Assembly (NCBI RefSeq): GCF_001644195.2
Contig: NZ_LWBL02000052.1
Coordinates: 1 to 44,161, forward strand
DNA: 44,161 bases
Reading direction: 5' to 3'
Source of the DNA: Bacillus marinisedimentorum
GTDB taxonomy: Bacteria > Bacillota > Bacilli > Bacillales > Bacillaceae_O
Of this stretch, positions 8,436-15,996 are shown one piece after another. Within the stretch, counting starts at the first letter, position 1, and every line of letters starts with the position of its first letter. A program made the position numbers and the translations under genes. The notes beneath the pieces are model-generated. The model was given only the letters and a program-made list of their open reading frames with translations, did no database searches and had not been told where the DNA came from.

Positions 8436-8534
8436 CCATCATTCAAAGCGCAGCTTTGCTGGTTGGAGCACCTTGTCCCTTTCGGCAGGTTGCTGTGGAG
8501 TCAAAGAGCCAGATCTCTCGTCCACTCCTGATAA
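8436..8534 (-). promoter_or_regulatory. SAM-I (S-box) riboswitch aptamer
   Basis: Read on the minus strand. P1 is TTATCA (8534-8529) with TGATGG (8441-8436). P2 is GGAGT/ACTCC with an internal GAG/CTC stem. The conserved core GCAACC (8493-8488) and AAGGTGC (8474-8468) are present. Loop CTGG (8512-8509) can pair with CCAG (8462-8459), the S-box pseudoknot. P4 is CAAAGC/GCTTTG. All hallmark parts of RF00162 are there. Confidence 0.9.
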
Positions 8535-8550
8535 CCTTATTGATATTTCC

Positions 8551-8559
8551 ATTGTACCA
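8551..8559 (-). promoter_or_regulatory. Promoter (-10) of the SAM riboswitch transcript
   Basis: Extended -10 TGG-TACAAT on the minus strand, about 17 nt upstream of the aptamer. No clear -35, as is common with extended -10 promoters. Confidence 0.55.
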
Positions 8560-8896
8560 TACGAACCGCCAAAAAATAGGGTGACCTGCACATTGTTGCA
8601 CAAAAAAAACAATTTTTCTGAAAACTGGCAGTTAGACCGAAATTTATCCGGGTACCATCTCTAAAGTATGCCGGATTGTTATACAAAAAGATAACGATTC
8701 TTGACTGACCGTTCCTCTCATTTGAACCAGCTCTCGCCAGAGGACGATACCCGGCTAATTGTTTCTATAACTAATTGTTTCGCGCCTCCTGTAACATGTT
8801 CAGGAATATCGCTGCCAGCATTCCCATTCGTCCGCCTTATAGCTGACGTTTATTACGAGATTCCGGCGGATTTACTTTACTCTGAGATATGTCTTC
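8560..8896. other. Non-coding stretch
   Basis: No supported gene. An open frame on the plus strand (8701-9108) has no ribosome binding site and runs antisense through the His/Cys-rich gene. There is a small direct repeat TAATTGTTT at 8757 and 8773. Confidence 0.5.
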
Positions 8897-9082
8897 CTAC
8901 TCAGCAGTTTTTTCATCATGTTTATGGCTGCAGCCGCATCCTCCCCCGCCATGCTTATGGTGATGCCCCTCATGATTGCTTTTGCAGCTTCCCTTTCCAT
9001 GTCCTCCATGCTTATGCTTGTTCTTGCAGCCGCATCCCTTCTTTTCAGAACCTGCGGCAGTTACTTCGATTTCCTTCATCAT
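8897..9082 (-). CDS. His/Cys-rich small metal-binding-like protein
   Basis: 61 aa with about a dozen His and six Cys. After a short N-terminus (MMKEIEVTAAGSEKK) come a GCGCKNKHKHGGHGKG block, a CKSNHEGHHHKHGGGGCGC block and a KHDE tail. The pattern suggests binding of Zn, Cu or Ni, as a chaperone, store or metal-rich spore protein; no family is recognised. ATG-ATG start at 9082 with ribosome binding site AAGGAGAGGG 4-5 nt upstream; a longer frame to 9187 is not needed. Transcribed alone, divergent from the YocS-like transporter. Existence is well supported, function is not. Confidence 0.8.
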   Translation of the reverse strand: MMKEIEVTAAGSEKKGCGCKNKHKHGGHGKGSCKSNHEGHHHKHGGGGCGCSHKHDEKTAE

Positions 9083-9274
9083 ATCCCTCTCCTTATGTAA
9101 AAATATAAAGCAGTCATTTTCTCCATAACTTACGTCAAATTTACCAGAAAGTTGAAATGAAAAACAGCGATGTTTCCACCCAGGCAATAGTGTTCATATA
9201 ACGGCCTTTTTTTTGCCCCTTTTCAGTCACATTTCACCTCAGTGTATCCTTTAATGCTTTTTTGCATTTCAGTA

Positions 9275-9302
9275 TTGAAATATTCAGAATTGTACGTATA
9301 AT
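9275..9302 (+). promoter_or_regulatory. Promoter of the BASS transporter gene
   Basis: TTGAAA (9275-9280), 16-bp spacer, TATAAT (9297-9302). The expected start near 9309 lies downstream of the ATG codons at 9262 and 9301 and so rules them out as translation starts. Confidence 0.8.
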
Positions 9303-9330
9303 GGGATTTAAAACTTTAGGAGGGATTTTT

Positions 9331-10311
9331 TTGAAATCACTTGCCAGAGCGAGTACATTCGCAGGAAACACCTTTGCTGTCTGGGTTCTGTTATTTGCTG
9401 TCCTCGGCTTTCTGTATCCGGAAGGATTCACCTGGATTGGGCCGTACATAGCGATTTTACTCGGCATCATCATGTTCGGCATGGGCATGACCCTGACGTT
9501 CAGCGATTTCAAGGCTGTCGCACAGCAGCCGAAAAAAGTGGCGATCGGCGTGGGCGCGCAGTTTGTGGTCATGCCCCTTGTCGCATACGGACTTGCTGTT
9601 TTGCTGGAATTGCCTCCCGAAATTGCAGCGGGGGTCATTCTTGTCGGCAGCTGTCCCGGCGGTACAGCATCCAACGTCATGACATATCTCGCAAAGGGGA
9701 ATACAGCACTGTCAGTCGCCATCACTTCTGTTTCAACATTGCTTGCTCCCATACTGACGCCCGCAATCACGCTGATGCTAGCAAGCAAATGGCTGCCGGT
9801 TTCTGCAGGCAGCCTGTTCTTATCAATTGTCCAAATTGTCATCATACCGATCATTCTTGGTCTTCTCGTTAGACTGGCATTCAAATCAACTGTGGAAAAA
9901 AGCACAGAAATCCTTCCGCTCATTTCCGTTATTGCGATTGTCGCCATCGTGGCAGCGGTCGTCGGCCTCAGCAAAGAAAAAATAGCAGAAACAGGACTTC
10001 TTCTGTTTTCAGTTGTTATGCTGCATAACTTGATCGGCCTTTTCATCGGATACTGGGCCGCAAAATTATTTAAAATGGATCACTCGGATTCAAAAGCAAT
10101 TTCAATCGAAGTAGGCATGCAAAATTCAGGACTTGGCGCCGCACTTGCAGCCGCACATTTTTCACCGCTGGCAGCTGTACCCAGCGCCCTGTTCAGTGTC
10201 TGGCATAACATTTCCGGGCCGCTGCTTGCCACCTATTGGGGAAAAAACCATAAGCCTGGCATCAAGCAGGAAAAAACTTCCGGGCATCCGAAAGCCCCTG
10301 AAGTTTCATAA
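9331..10311 (+). CDS. BASS-family sodium-dependent transporter, YocS-like
   Basis: Bile acid:sodium symporter (SBF/BASS) family; probably imports an organic anion with sodium. About nine or ten hydrophobic segments cover the length. Family motifs are [14 protein letters not shown] (near residue 50), [19 protein letters not shown] (near 108, crossover helix and Na+ site) and [18 protein letters not shown] (near 256). TTG start at 9331, 6 nt after AGGAGGG, giving 326 aa; this is supported by the promoter at 9275-9302. Closest in feel to B. subtilis YocS; the substrate is unknown. Ends at a shared terminator with the convergent lipoprotein gene. Confidence 0.92.
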   Translation: MKSLARASTFAGNTFAVWVLLFAVLGFLYPEGFTWIGPYIAILLGIIMFGMGMTLTFSDFKAVAQQPKKVAIGVGAQFVVMPLVAYGLAVLLELPPEIAAGVILVGSCPGGTASNVMTYLAKGNTALSVAITSVSTLLAPILTPAITLMLASKWLPVSAGSLFLSIVQIVIIPIILGLLVRLAFKSTVEKSTEILPLISVIAIVAIVAAVVGLSKEKIAETGLLLFSVVMLHNLIGLFIGYWAAKLFKMDHSDSKAISIEVGMQNSGLGAALAAAHFSPLAAVPSALFSVWHNISGPLLATYWGKNHKPGIKQEKTSGHPKAPEVS

Positions 10312-10318
10312 TCATAAA

Positions 10319-10355
10319 AAGGTCCCAACCACTTTAACTAGTGATCCGGGACCTT
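10319..10355. terminator. Bidirectional terminator
   Basis: AAGGTCCC (10319-10326) and GGGACCTT (10348-10355) form an 8-bp stem between the convergent transporter and lipoprotein genes. Confidence 0.75.
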
Positions 10356-10359
10356 CACT

Positions 10360-11079
10360 TTATTTTAATTCAAAATTTGCTTCCCCGACACCCAGATTGG
10401 CCTCAACTTCAATTTGAACATCTGTTTTACCGTAAGCATCATTGACGTATACGCCGTCTCCCTCAGAGATGAAACCGGCAATATTCGTTTCGCCGATTCC
10501 TTTATGCGTTTCGATTTTCACACCTGCCGATTTTGGCAAAATGACGGTTGTCTTGCCGACGCCGGTTTCGAAGGTGACATCAAAACTTTGCGGCCAATCG
10601 CCTGAAAGGTCTACGGATATATCACCGACACCCGCATTGATTTCCAGGCCGGAAAGATTTAAGCCGCTCAAATCCAATTCTGTGTCGGATGCCCCGGAAT
10701 TCACGGCCAATTCAATCGGAATTTCTTTGTTGAGCCGTATGTTCCATTCGTTTTTTATATCGCCAACCGAAATATTGCCCAGGCTCTGTTTCTTTTGTTC
10801 AATCACTACTTTTCCTTTTTTCCCTCTAGAATCATATGTTGTTTCCGGCTCAAAATCTTTGTGGTTATATACAACAGTACCTTCCACCCACTCACGGGCA
10901 CCACTTGAAACTGCCAGTTCTCCGGCTCCCAGTTTCAGTTCCACTTCCAGCTCCACGGCTTCATCCTTTTCAACAAGAATATCCGATTCCTCCGTCTCCC
11001 CGCTTACTGCCGTCTGGCATCCTGTAACAAACAGCAGCATGACAGCAATGCACCCTGAACTTACAATCCATTTCCTCAT
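10360..11079 (-). CDS. Lipoprotein with toast-rack (DUF2154/LiaF-like) beta fold
   Basis: 239 aa. The N-terminus is a lipoprotein signal (MRKW, hydrophobic stretch, LLFVTGC lipobox with Cys about residue 20). The rest is a repetitive beta structure with recurring GAG(E/D) and GVG(E/D/K) turns (VELKLGAGEL, INAGVGDISVDL, ETGVGKTTVIL, KGIGETNI, NLGVGEANFEL), as in the LiaF/DUF2154 'toast rack' proteins that sense or respond to cell-envelope conditions. ATG at 11079 with AAAGGAGGA upstream; the longer frame to 11154 would bury the signal. Anchored outside the membrane. No response regulator or LiaF membrane partner is adjacent, so the role is open. Confidence 0.8.
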   Translation of the reverse strand: MRKWIVSSGCIAVMLLFVTGCQTAVSGETEESDILVEKDEAVELEVELKLGAGELAVSSGAREWVEGTVVYNHKDFEPETTYDSRGKKGKVVIEQKKQSLGNISVGDIKNEWNIRLNKEIPIELAVNSGASDTELDLSGLNLSGLEINAGVGDISVDLSGDWPQSFDVTFETGVGKTTVILPKSAGVKIETHKGIGETNIAGFISEGDGVYVNDAYGKTDVQIEVEANLGVGEANFELK

Positions 11080-11147
11080 CTTGCATCCTCCTTTTTGAAA
11101 ACGCGGACCCAACAGCAGCAGCCCTCCCTTCATTAAACATTTAAACC

Positions 11148-11314
11148 AGAACAAATGCGCAAGGCGCCCGCTTAGCTGGAGTACCCGCAGGTTGGTGCTC
11201 TTTCCTTCCGAAGGGGATCACCGCTTGTGACGATAGGCGCTGGCGCCTGAAGCTGAACGATACCCTTCTGGCTTTTTATCCACAACGCTTAAAATTTATA
11301 ATTTCCTTAACAAC
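11148..11314 (+). repeat. Dispersed palindromic repeat, copy 1
   Basis: Starts AGAACAAATGCGCAAGGC and ends ATTTCCTTAACAAC. Same family as 25394-25570 and 40258-40437, but with a partly lost inner arm. Contains GGTGCTCTTTCC, CGCTGGCGCCTG and TTATCCACA (11276-11284). Confidence 0.9.
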
Positions 11315-11347
11315 AAAAAAGGAGAGCCCTTCATGAAGCTCTCCCAG
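11315..11347 (-). terminator. Hairpin abutting repeat copy 1
   Basis: GGAGAGC (11321-11327) and GCTCTCC (11338-11344); on the minus strand followed by TTTTTTG. No minus-strand gene lies directly upstream, so it may be an orphan terminator. Confidence 0.5.
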
Positions 11348-11488
11348 GTGTCCGTTGCTAATTCATTTACCAAAATATGTATGATAGAGTAGGTGAAAAG
11401 CCTTATATCCTACTTTTAATTTTAATGTTGATTGGCATAGCTGTCAATCCGGCGCTTTTACTTCTTTGATTCGTTTACCGGTCATAGC

Positions 11489-11516
11489 ACCCCGGACAAA
11501 TCCCCGGCATAAATTA
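11489..11516 (+). promoter_or_regulatory. Sigma-K-like promoter
   Basis: AC (11489-11490), 17-bp spacer, CATAAATTA (11508-11516), a full match to the -10 consensus CATANNNTA. It lies very close to the ribosome binding site (11521-11527), which lowers confidence. Confidence 0.4.
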
Positions 11517-11534
11517 GCATGAGAGGTGATGAAA

Positions 11535-11843
11535 ATGGCATACAGTGATGCAATTATTTACGTAGGACAGCTGGGGGCTGACACTTATACGCAATCCCTG
11601 CGCGGTGTCCTTTATACGGAAGATCAGATCGGTTTTATGGCGGACCGCATCCTGTGGACGGAGGGGCAAATCGGAGAGATGGCTGACCGCATCGTCTATG
11701 TCATTGAACTTTCCCAGTTCAATACAATCAAAGCCATGTACATGCTCACATCAATTTCCTTCATGGGAATTGACAGTACGATGAACAACCTATTCAGATA
11801 TGCAGTAACCGTCAATCCGGTAAGTTATATTCCGTGGATATAA
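11535..11843 (+). CDS. Small protein with repeated TE-QIG-MADRI motif
   Basis: 102 aa, not recognised as a named family. The central part holds two near-identical units, YTEDQIGFMADRIL and WTEGQIGEMADRIV (about residues 29-57), then a hydrophobic helix-prone C-terminus (FNTIKAMYMLTSISFMGI). There is no signal peptide. ATG at 11535 with GAGGTGA upstream; GTG at 11526 and ATG at 11529 are in frame but overlap the ribosome binding site. A CATAAATTA element upstream suggests late sporulation expression. Followed by a hairpin at 11911-11955. Confidence 0.75.
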   Translation: MAYSDAIIYVGQLGADTYTQSLRGVLYTEDQIGFMADRILWTEGQIGEMADRIVYVIELSQFNTIKAMYMLTSISFMGIDSTMNNLFRYAVTVNPVSYIPWI

Positions 11844-11910
11844 TTTTTGCGGAAAAAGAGCCAGCCGGGTTCAATATGCAGTTCGGTTGAGAGATAATAA
11901 TAAGTGTATT

Positions 11911-11955
11911 AACAAGCGGATTAGCACACAAATTCGCTTGTTTCATATTGTTTTT
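11911..11955 (+). terminator. Probable terminator of the small repeat-motif gene
   Basis: AACAAGCG (11911-11918) and CGCTTGTT (11935-11942), followed by a T-rich stretch (TTTCATATTGTTTTT). Confidence 0.6.
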
Positions 11956-12096
11956 GAGGCACGAGCATTACATATTTTTAAGATGTTATTACAAAGGCAA
12001 AAAGTTTATTGTTAAAATAAATTTATGGATGTGTAAAACGTTACACTTAATAATAATGATGCCAAACTGCGTAACCAGAAGGGGATGGTAATGTAA

Positions 12097-12393
12097 ATGA
12101 GTAAATTCACTAAATGGTTTACAGCCTCAATGTCATCAGCCGTTATAAGTTTAGTCGTGGTTTTTAATGTGGAAGATTTGGCGTGGCTGACGGGGGAACT
12201 AAAAAAGAGTGTATTATTATCGGGAACTTTGTCTACATATTTATTAGTAATTGCATCGCTGTTCTTCTTAGTGAAAGCGAATGCAGAACGCAAAATAACA
12301 AAAATGGTTCTATCTATCTTTACTTCGTTAATTCCATTATCCGTATTCATATTGAATACTTTCATCTTCACAGTCTATTTTATAGGAAAATAA
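12097..12393 (+). CDS. Small membrane protein of unknown function
   Basis: 98 aa, hydrophobic, probably three membrane segments (about residues 12-28, 38-58 and 69-95), with a basic N-terminus (MSKFTKWF) and a basic loop ANAERKITK. ATG at 12097 after GGGGATGG. The gene and its flanks are clearly richer in A+T than the neighbours, which hints at recent arrival. It lies just before a strong terminator and the big repeat array. No family recognised; a toxin- or immunity-like role is possible but has no direct support. Confidence 0.6.
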   Translation: MSKFTKWFTASMSSAVISLVVVFNVEDLAWLTGELKKSVLLSGTLSTYLLVIASLFFLVKANAERKITKMVLSIFTSLIPLSVFILNTFIFTVYFIGK

Positions 12394-12422
12394 ACTCTTT
12401 TAAAAATACACTTAAACTAAAA

Positions 12423-12472
12423 GCTCTAAGTTGAATACAAATTCAAAATATAGAGCCTCCGCGTTTTTTATA
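12423..12472 (+). terminator. Terminator after the small membrane-protein gene
   Basis: GCTCTA-AG-TTGAAT and ATTCAA-AA-TATAGAGC (about 12423-12456) form a long stem with loop ACAA, followed after CTCCGCG by TTTTTTAT. Confidence 0.75.
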
Positions 12473-12580
12473 AGTATTAGTTGTTTAAAAGTTGCACATT
12501 TACCCTGTGATTTCTGTTGTGAATTTTATTTTTCTACATAATAACCAACATAGAGGTTCTGTTTTCTTGCTGAAGCTTGG

Positions 12581-13235
12581 ACTTTCACGCGCAAACCGGT
12601 GCTTTTCACGCCATATAGCTCGGTTTTCACGCCAACTCCTGGCCCGCGGGGGACGCGGTGCACGTTTTCACGCAGCATCCCGGTTTTTTCGCGCCAAACA
12701 GCTTGCTTTTCACGCCGTACCTTCCTCTTTTCACGCTAACCTGACGCTGTTTCACGCCAAACCCCCGTTTTCACGCGCAAACTGGTACTTTTCACGCCAT
12801 ATAGATCGGTTTTCACGCCAACGCCACGGCCCGCGGGGGCGCGGTGCACGTTTTCACGCGGCATCCCGCCTTTTTCGCGCCGTACCTTCCTCTTTTCACG
12901 CGGACCTGACGCTGTTTCACGCCAAACCTCCCTTTTCACGCGCAAACCGGTGCTTTTCACGCCATATAGCTCGGTTTTCACGCCAACTACTGGCCCGCGG
13001 GGGACGCGGTGCACGTTTTCACGCGGCATCCCGCCTTTTTCGCGCCAAACAGCTTGCTTTTCGCGCCGTACCTTCCTCTTTTCACGCTGACCTGCCGCTG
13101 TTTCACGCCAAACCCCCGTTTTCACGCGCAAACTGGTACTTTTCACGCCATATAGATCGGTTTTCACGCCAACGCCACGGCCCGCGGGGGCGCGGTGCAC
13201 GTTTTCACGCGGCATCCCGGTTTTTTCGCGCCAAC
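12581..13235. repeat. TTCACGCC repeat array B with higher-order structure
   Basis: About 28 units of (T)TTCACGCC/TTCGCGCC plus roughly 13 variable bases, mostly 21 bp apart (for example 12584, 12605, 12626, 12667, 12688, 12709, 12730). Four higher-order blocks start with CGCAAAC(C/T)GGT; their cores are at 12589, 12775, 12940 and 13126, so the steps are 186, 165 and 186. Blocks 1 and 3 share one variant (CCGGTGC) and blocks 2 and 4 another (CTGGTAC), giving a 351-bp super-repeat. The 21-bp difference between 186 and 165 is exactly one unit. The array lies between convergent genes. Confidence 0.93.
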
Positions 13236-13283
13236 GCCCGCAATTCCCCGGCGGCCCATCACATCACTTCACGCTCTTTATAA

Positions 13284-14243
13284 TTACGGCAAACTCTCAC
13301 AAACAATCCCGTCTCCGTCCCTGCCGTCAAGCCGGTGCGGATCCGCAGCGGGGCCGCCGGCAGCTTCATAAAAAGCCTGTGCCTCGCGCTGGGTTGAAAA
13401 ATCACCGCAATCACGGTCAGGACCGTCAGGGTCATATCTCAAACCGGTATTTGTATTCGTGCTGGAATCGGACTCTTCATTCGTGTTTGTGCCTGCAATG
13501 ACCTGTCCGCTTCCGGCAGAAGCTTCTTCTTCTGATTGCCCGGGAACGGCAGCATTATCATTGAAGCCGTCTTCCCTCGCATAATCTTCAATCGACCAGA
13601 TCCCTATGCCTTCCTGCCGGGCGATTTTCTGTGCTTCGTAGTATTCATCAGCCCGGGATGTGTTTGGCGCCCATACATATGCGACACGGGCAAGGCCTTT
13701 TTGAATCAGCGATTTGTTGAAATCATACCCATCTACATGCAAATAAACAAGCAGGCGTCCGTACTTATCCCGTTCACTCACATCAATTTTAAGCTCCACA
13801 TTTTTGCCTGTAAGTGTATTTTTCGCATAATCGGATGCCTCCTGTGCAAAGGGCTGGACCGGTTTATCAGGATGGACGGATTCAGGGGTATCAACAAGAA
13901 GCAGGCGGAGTGTTTCTTTGCGGCCGTCTTCAAGCTCGACCTTCATCGTATCGCCGTCTACAACCCTTGTAATGGACGCGGGAATATATTGCTTATCATA
14001 AACTTCTTTTTCCGCTTCATTATCACTGCTGCTGTCTTCAGGAGAATTGGGAATCGGTTTCTCTTGTTGTGCTTCCTTGCTCCCATCTCCATTGTCCGGG
14101 GGAATCTTTCCGTCCGTTTCTGGAGATACCCCTTCACCGGCACATCCCGTTACGGCGATGAGGAGGGCAAGCACGAGTGCTGCCGCAGAAAACAGCATTT
14201 TACCAGTTGTACTGTATCTCTTAGCTGCTGTAAAGATGTTCAA
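13284..14243 (-). CDS. Secreted/lipid-anchored thermonuclease with Excalibur domain
   Basis: 319 aa. Lipoprotein signal with lipobox LLIAVTGC (Cys about residue 32), then an acidic linker, a staphylococcal-nuclease domain (about 90-225) and a C-terminal Excalibur calcium-binding domain (DRDCGDF...[11 protein letters not shown]). Nuclease motifs visible are VVDGDT (Asp), [10 protein letters not shown] (Arg and Asp-Thr-Pro-Glu) and [12 protein letters not shown] (Glu, Arg). It probably degrades DNA or RNA outside the membrane; similar to B. subtilis YncB/YhcR-type nucleases. TTG start at 14243, 7 nt after GGAGGA, is preferred over the longer frame to 14342, which has no ribosome binding site. 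Its 3' end faces array B. Confidence 0.9.
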   Translation of the reverse strand: MNIFTAAKRYSTTGKMLFSAAALVLALLIAVTGCAGEGVSPETDGKIPPDNGDGSKEAQQEKPIPNSPEDSSSDNEAEKEVYDKQYIPASITRVVDGDTMKVELEDGRKETLRLLLVDTPESVHPDKPVQPFAQEASDYAKNTLTGKNVELKIDVSERDKYGRLLVYLHVDGYDFNKSLIQKGLARVAYVWAPNTSRADEYYEAQKIARQEGIGIWSIEDYAREDGFNDNAAVPGQSEEEASAGSGQVIAGTNTNEESDSSTNTNTGLRYDPDGPDRDCGDFSTQREAQAFYEAAGGPAADPHRLDGRDGDGIVCESLP

Positions 14244-14410
14244 TTTTGTTTCCTCCAATATTGTAAAATACCAATTTATCATAACATGGACTGGCATGAT
14301 GTGGAATATAAGCATGCTAGTTCCATTTTCCCCCACTATCATTCACAATGGAGACAGGAGCATGATGACCAGAATAAAAAGTGAAAACAGGGCAAGTTAA
14401 GGAGGAATTC

Positions 14411-14791
14411 ATGATGGGTTTTTTAGATGGATTGATGGGCAATGCTTCAGAGGTCGATTTGCAATCAGTTGAGGAGGATCTGGAACAAATTGTCACCGAA
14501 ACAGAAAGAGTCGAAAAAGCGTTTAAGATCATCCGTGACATGATGGTCTTTACAGATAAACGCCTGATTTTGATCGATAAACAAGGAATGACAGGAAAAA
14601 AAGTCGAATACCATTCCATACCATATAAAAACATTACTCACTTCAGCGTTGAAACAGCAGGCAGTTTTGATCTGGATGCAGAATTGAAAATTTGGATCTC
14701 CAGCACTGCTGAGCCGATTTCAAAACAGTTCCGAAAGGATAAAAGCATCTACGAAGTGCAAAAAGCGATCGCTTCTTATGTTACCAAATAA
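14411..14791 (+). CDS. PH domain protein (bPH_1/DUF1696 family)
   Basis: 126 aa, cytoplasmic, no signal. Resembles bacterial PH-like proteins of the bPH_1 (DUF1696) family: an N-terminal helical part (MGFLDGLMGNASEVDLQSVE), then VFTDKRLILIDKQG, YHSIPYKNITHFSVETAG and LKIWISS, ending in a helix. Role unknown; family members may bind lipid or protein partners. ATG at 14411 after GGAGG; a second ATG follows directly. Divergent from the nuclease gene. Confidence 0.85.
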   Translation: MMGFLDGLMGNASEVDLQSVEEDLEQIVTETERVEKAFKIIRDMMVFTDKRLILIDKQGMTGKKVEYHSIPYKNITHFSVETAGSFDLDAELKIWISSTAEPISKQFRKDKSIYEVQKAIASYVTK

Positions 14792-14836
14792 TAATTCATT
14801 CCGAATCATTTCCTCTGCCGTATAGAGGGTAACCCT

Positions 14837-14866
14837 TTGACATTCTGCCCGGGCTGTCACTAATAT
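14837..14866 (+). promoter_or_regulatory. Promoter of the STAS protein gene
   Basis: TTGACA (14837-14842), 18-bp spacer, TAATAT (14861-14866); start of translation 65 nt further on. Confidence 0.65.
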
Positions 14867-14930
14867 AGTTATATACACAATTTTTTGACGGCGTCAGTTT
14901 ATGCAGATTGATATATAAGGGGGGCTGGAA

Positions 14931-15959
14931 ATGTCCAATGAAAATAAAAATGAATATAGCCTGCAGGTAGGTCCATCCAGTTTCGATTGGAAACTGGATG
15001 AAGGTGAGTTTAAGTTTATGGGCGGTGACGCTGTCCTTTTTTGGATCGACACTGCGATGAAATCTTTTTTTGACTCGATTGAAGAAGTTTCAGGGGACGA
15101 GTCCGCTTCCCTTGTCTTTGAAGCAGCCGGTTTCCGGATGGGTAAAATTGTAAGCGACTTCTTTGGTGATGGTTCCAGTGTCCATAAAGTGCTTTCCATA
15201 CTGGAAAAGGTCTATCCTGCTGCGGGCTGGGGTTACATAGAAACAGATAAATTTGATCCAACCGACAATACGGCAATAATCCGCCTGAAAAACAGCTGGG
15301 AATACAAAATCAATAAGCAGCAGAACAGAAAAACGCCAACAACATTCCTTGCTGCACACTATGCCGGTGTCATCAGCGGGCTTCTTGATGAAAAGATCTG
15401 GTTCAAAATGAACAAAAGTCAGCTTCTTGGCGATGAATATGATGAGATTATGTATTTCCCTTCAACGATCACACCTGCTGAAAACATTCATACCCTCATC
15501 AGGGAAAAGGAACAAAACGAAATTTTTAAACTTGAACAGCTTGTTGAACAAAGAACAAAAGAATTACAGGAAATGGTTCGTGAACTTTCTTCCCCGATGA
15601 TTCCTGTCCTTGACCATATCGCTGTTATTCCAATGCTTGGCAAGTACGATGAAACACGGGCTGAAGACCTTTTGGACCGCACTCTCACAAATCTGCCGAA
15701 AGTCAAGCCGAAGTATATTATCCTCGATTTGACCGGACTAGACGAAGCAATCAATTATACGTTCGGCTCACTTGTGAATAAATTGTCCCTTGCTGTCTCA
15801 CTAATGGGAACTGAAACGATCCTTGTGGGCATATCGCCTGAATTAAGTATGGAAATGATCAGATCGCAGACTGAAGAAGTGAATGATCTCCAATGCTTCT
15901 CCACCTTAAAACACGCCATATTGTACGCTCTTTCCCAGGAAGGGAAGCAGCTCATCTGA
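14931..15959 (+). CDS. RsbR-like STAS protein with V4R-type sensory N-terminus
   Basis: 342 aa. Residues about 10-180 resemble a V4R (4-vinyl reductase-like) small-molecule-binding domain: EAAGFRMGKIV, then a GWGYIE strand, IIRLKNSWEY, and an HYAGVISGLL helix. A coiled linker (EIFKLEQLVEQRTKELQEM, about 197-218) leads to a STAS domain (220-335) with ELSSPMIPV...IAVIPMLG, ILDLTGLDE and LVGISPEL. This is the layout of RsbR co-antagonists that form stressosomes with RsbS. DLTG corresponds to the RsbR phospho-threonine region; the second threonine (after GI.PE) appears absent. No RsbS or RsbT is adjacent, so it is an orphan paralogue. ATG at 14931 after AAGGGGGG. Confidence 0.85.
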   Translation: MSNENKNEYSLQVGPSSFDWKLDEGEFKFMGGDAVLFWIDTAMKSFFDSIEEVSGDESASLVFEAAGFRMGKIVSDFFGDGSSVHKVLSILEKVYPAAGWGYIETDKFDPTDNTAIIRLKNSWEYKINKQQNRKTPTTFLAAHYAGVISGLLDEKIWFKMNKSQLLGDEYDEIMYFPSTITPAENIHTLIREKEQNEIFKLEQLVEQRTKELQEMVRELSSPMIPVLDHIAVIPMLGKYDETRAEDLLDRTLTNLPKVKPKYIILDLTGLDEAINYTFGSLVNKLSLAVSLMGTETILVGISPELSMEMIRSQTEEVNDLQCFSTLKHAILYALSQEGKQLI

Positions 15960-15961
15960 AA

Positions 15962-15996
15962 GAACGAAAGCCCGGGCGATTGCCCGGGCTTTCGTT
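15962..15996. terminator. Bidirectional terminator
   Basis: AACGAAAGCCCGGGC and GCCCGGGCTTTCGTT form a perfect 15-bp stem with a 4-nt loop, between the convergent STAS and GNAT genes. Confidence 0.9.

Noticed and set aside
8701-9108. 135-aa plus-strand open frame
   Set aside because: No ribosome binding site, unlikely composition, and it overlaps the well-supported His/Cys-rich gene on the other strand.
12492-13283. 263-aa plus-strand and 159-aa minus-strand open frames as genes
   Set aside because: They exist because array B has a period divisible by three; no ribosome binding sites, and both strands are open at once.
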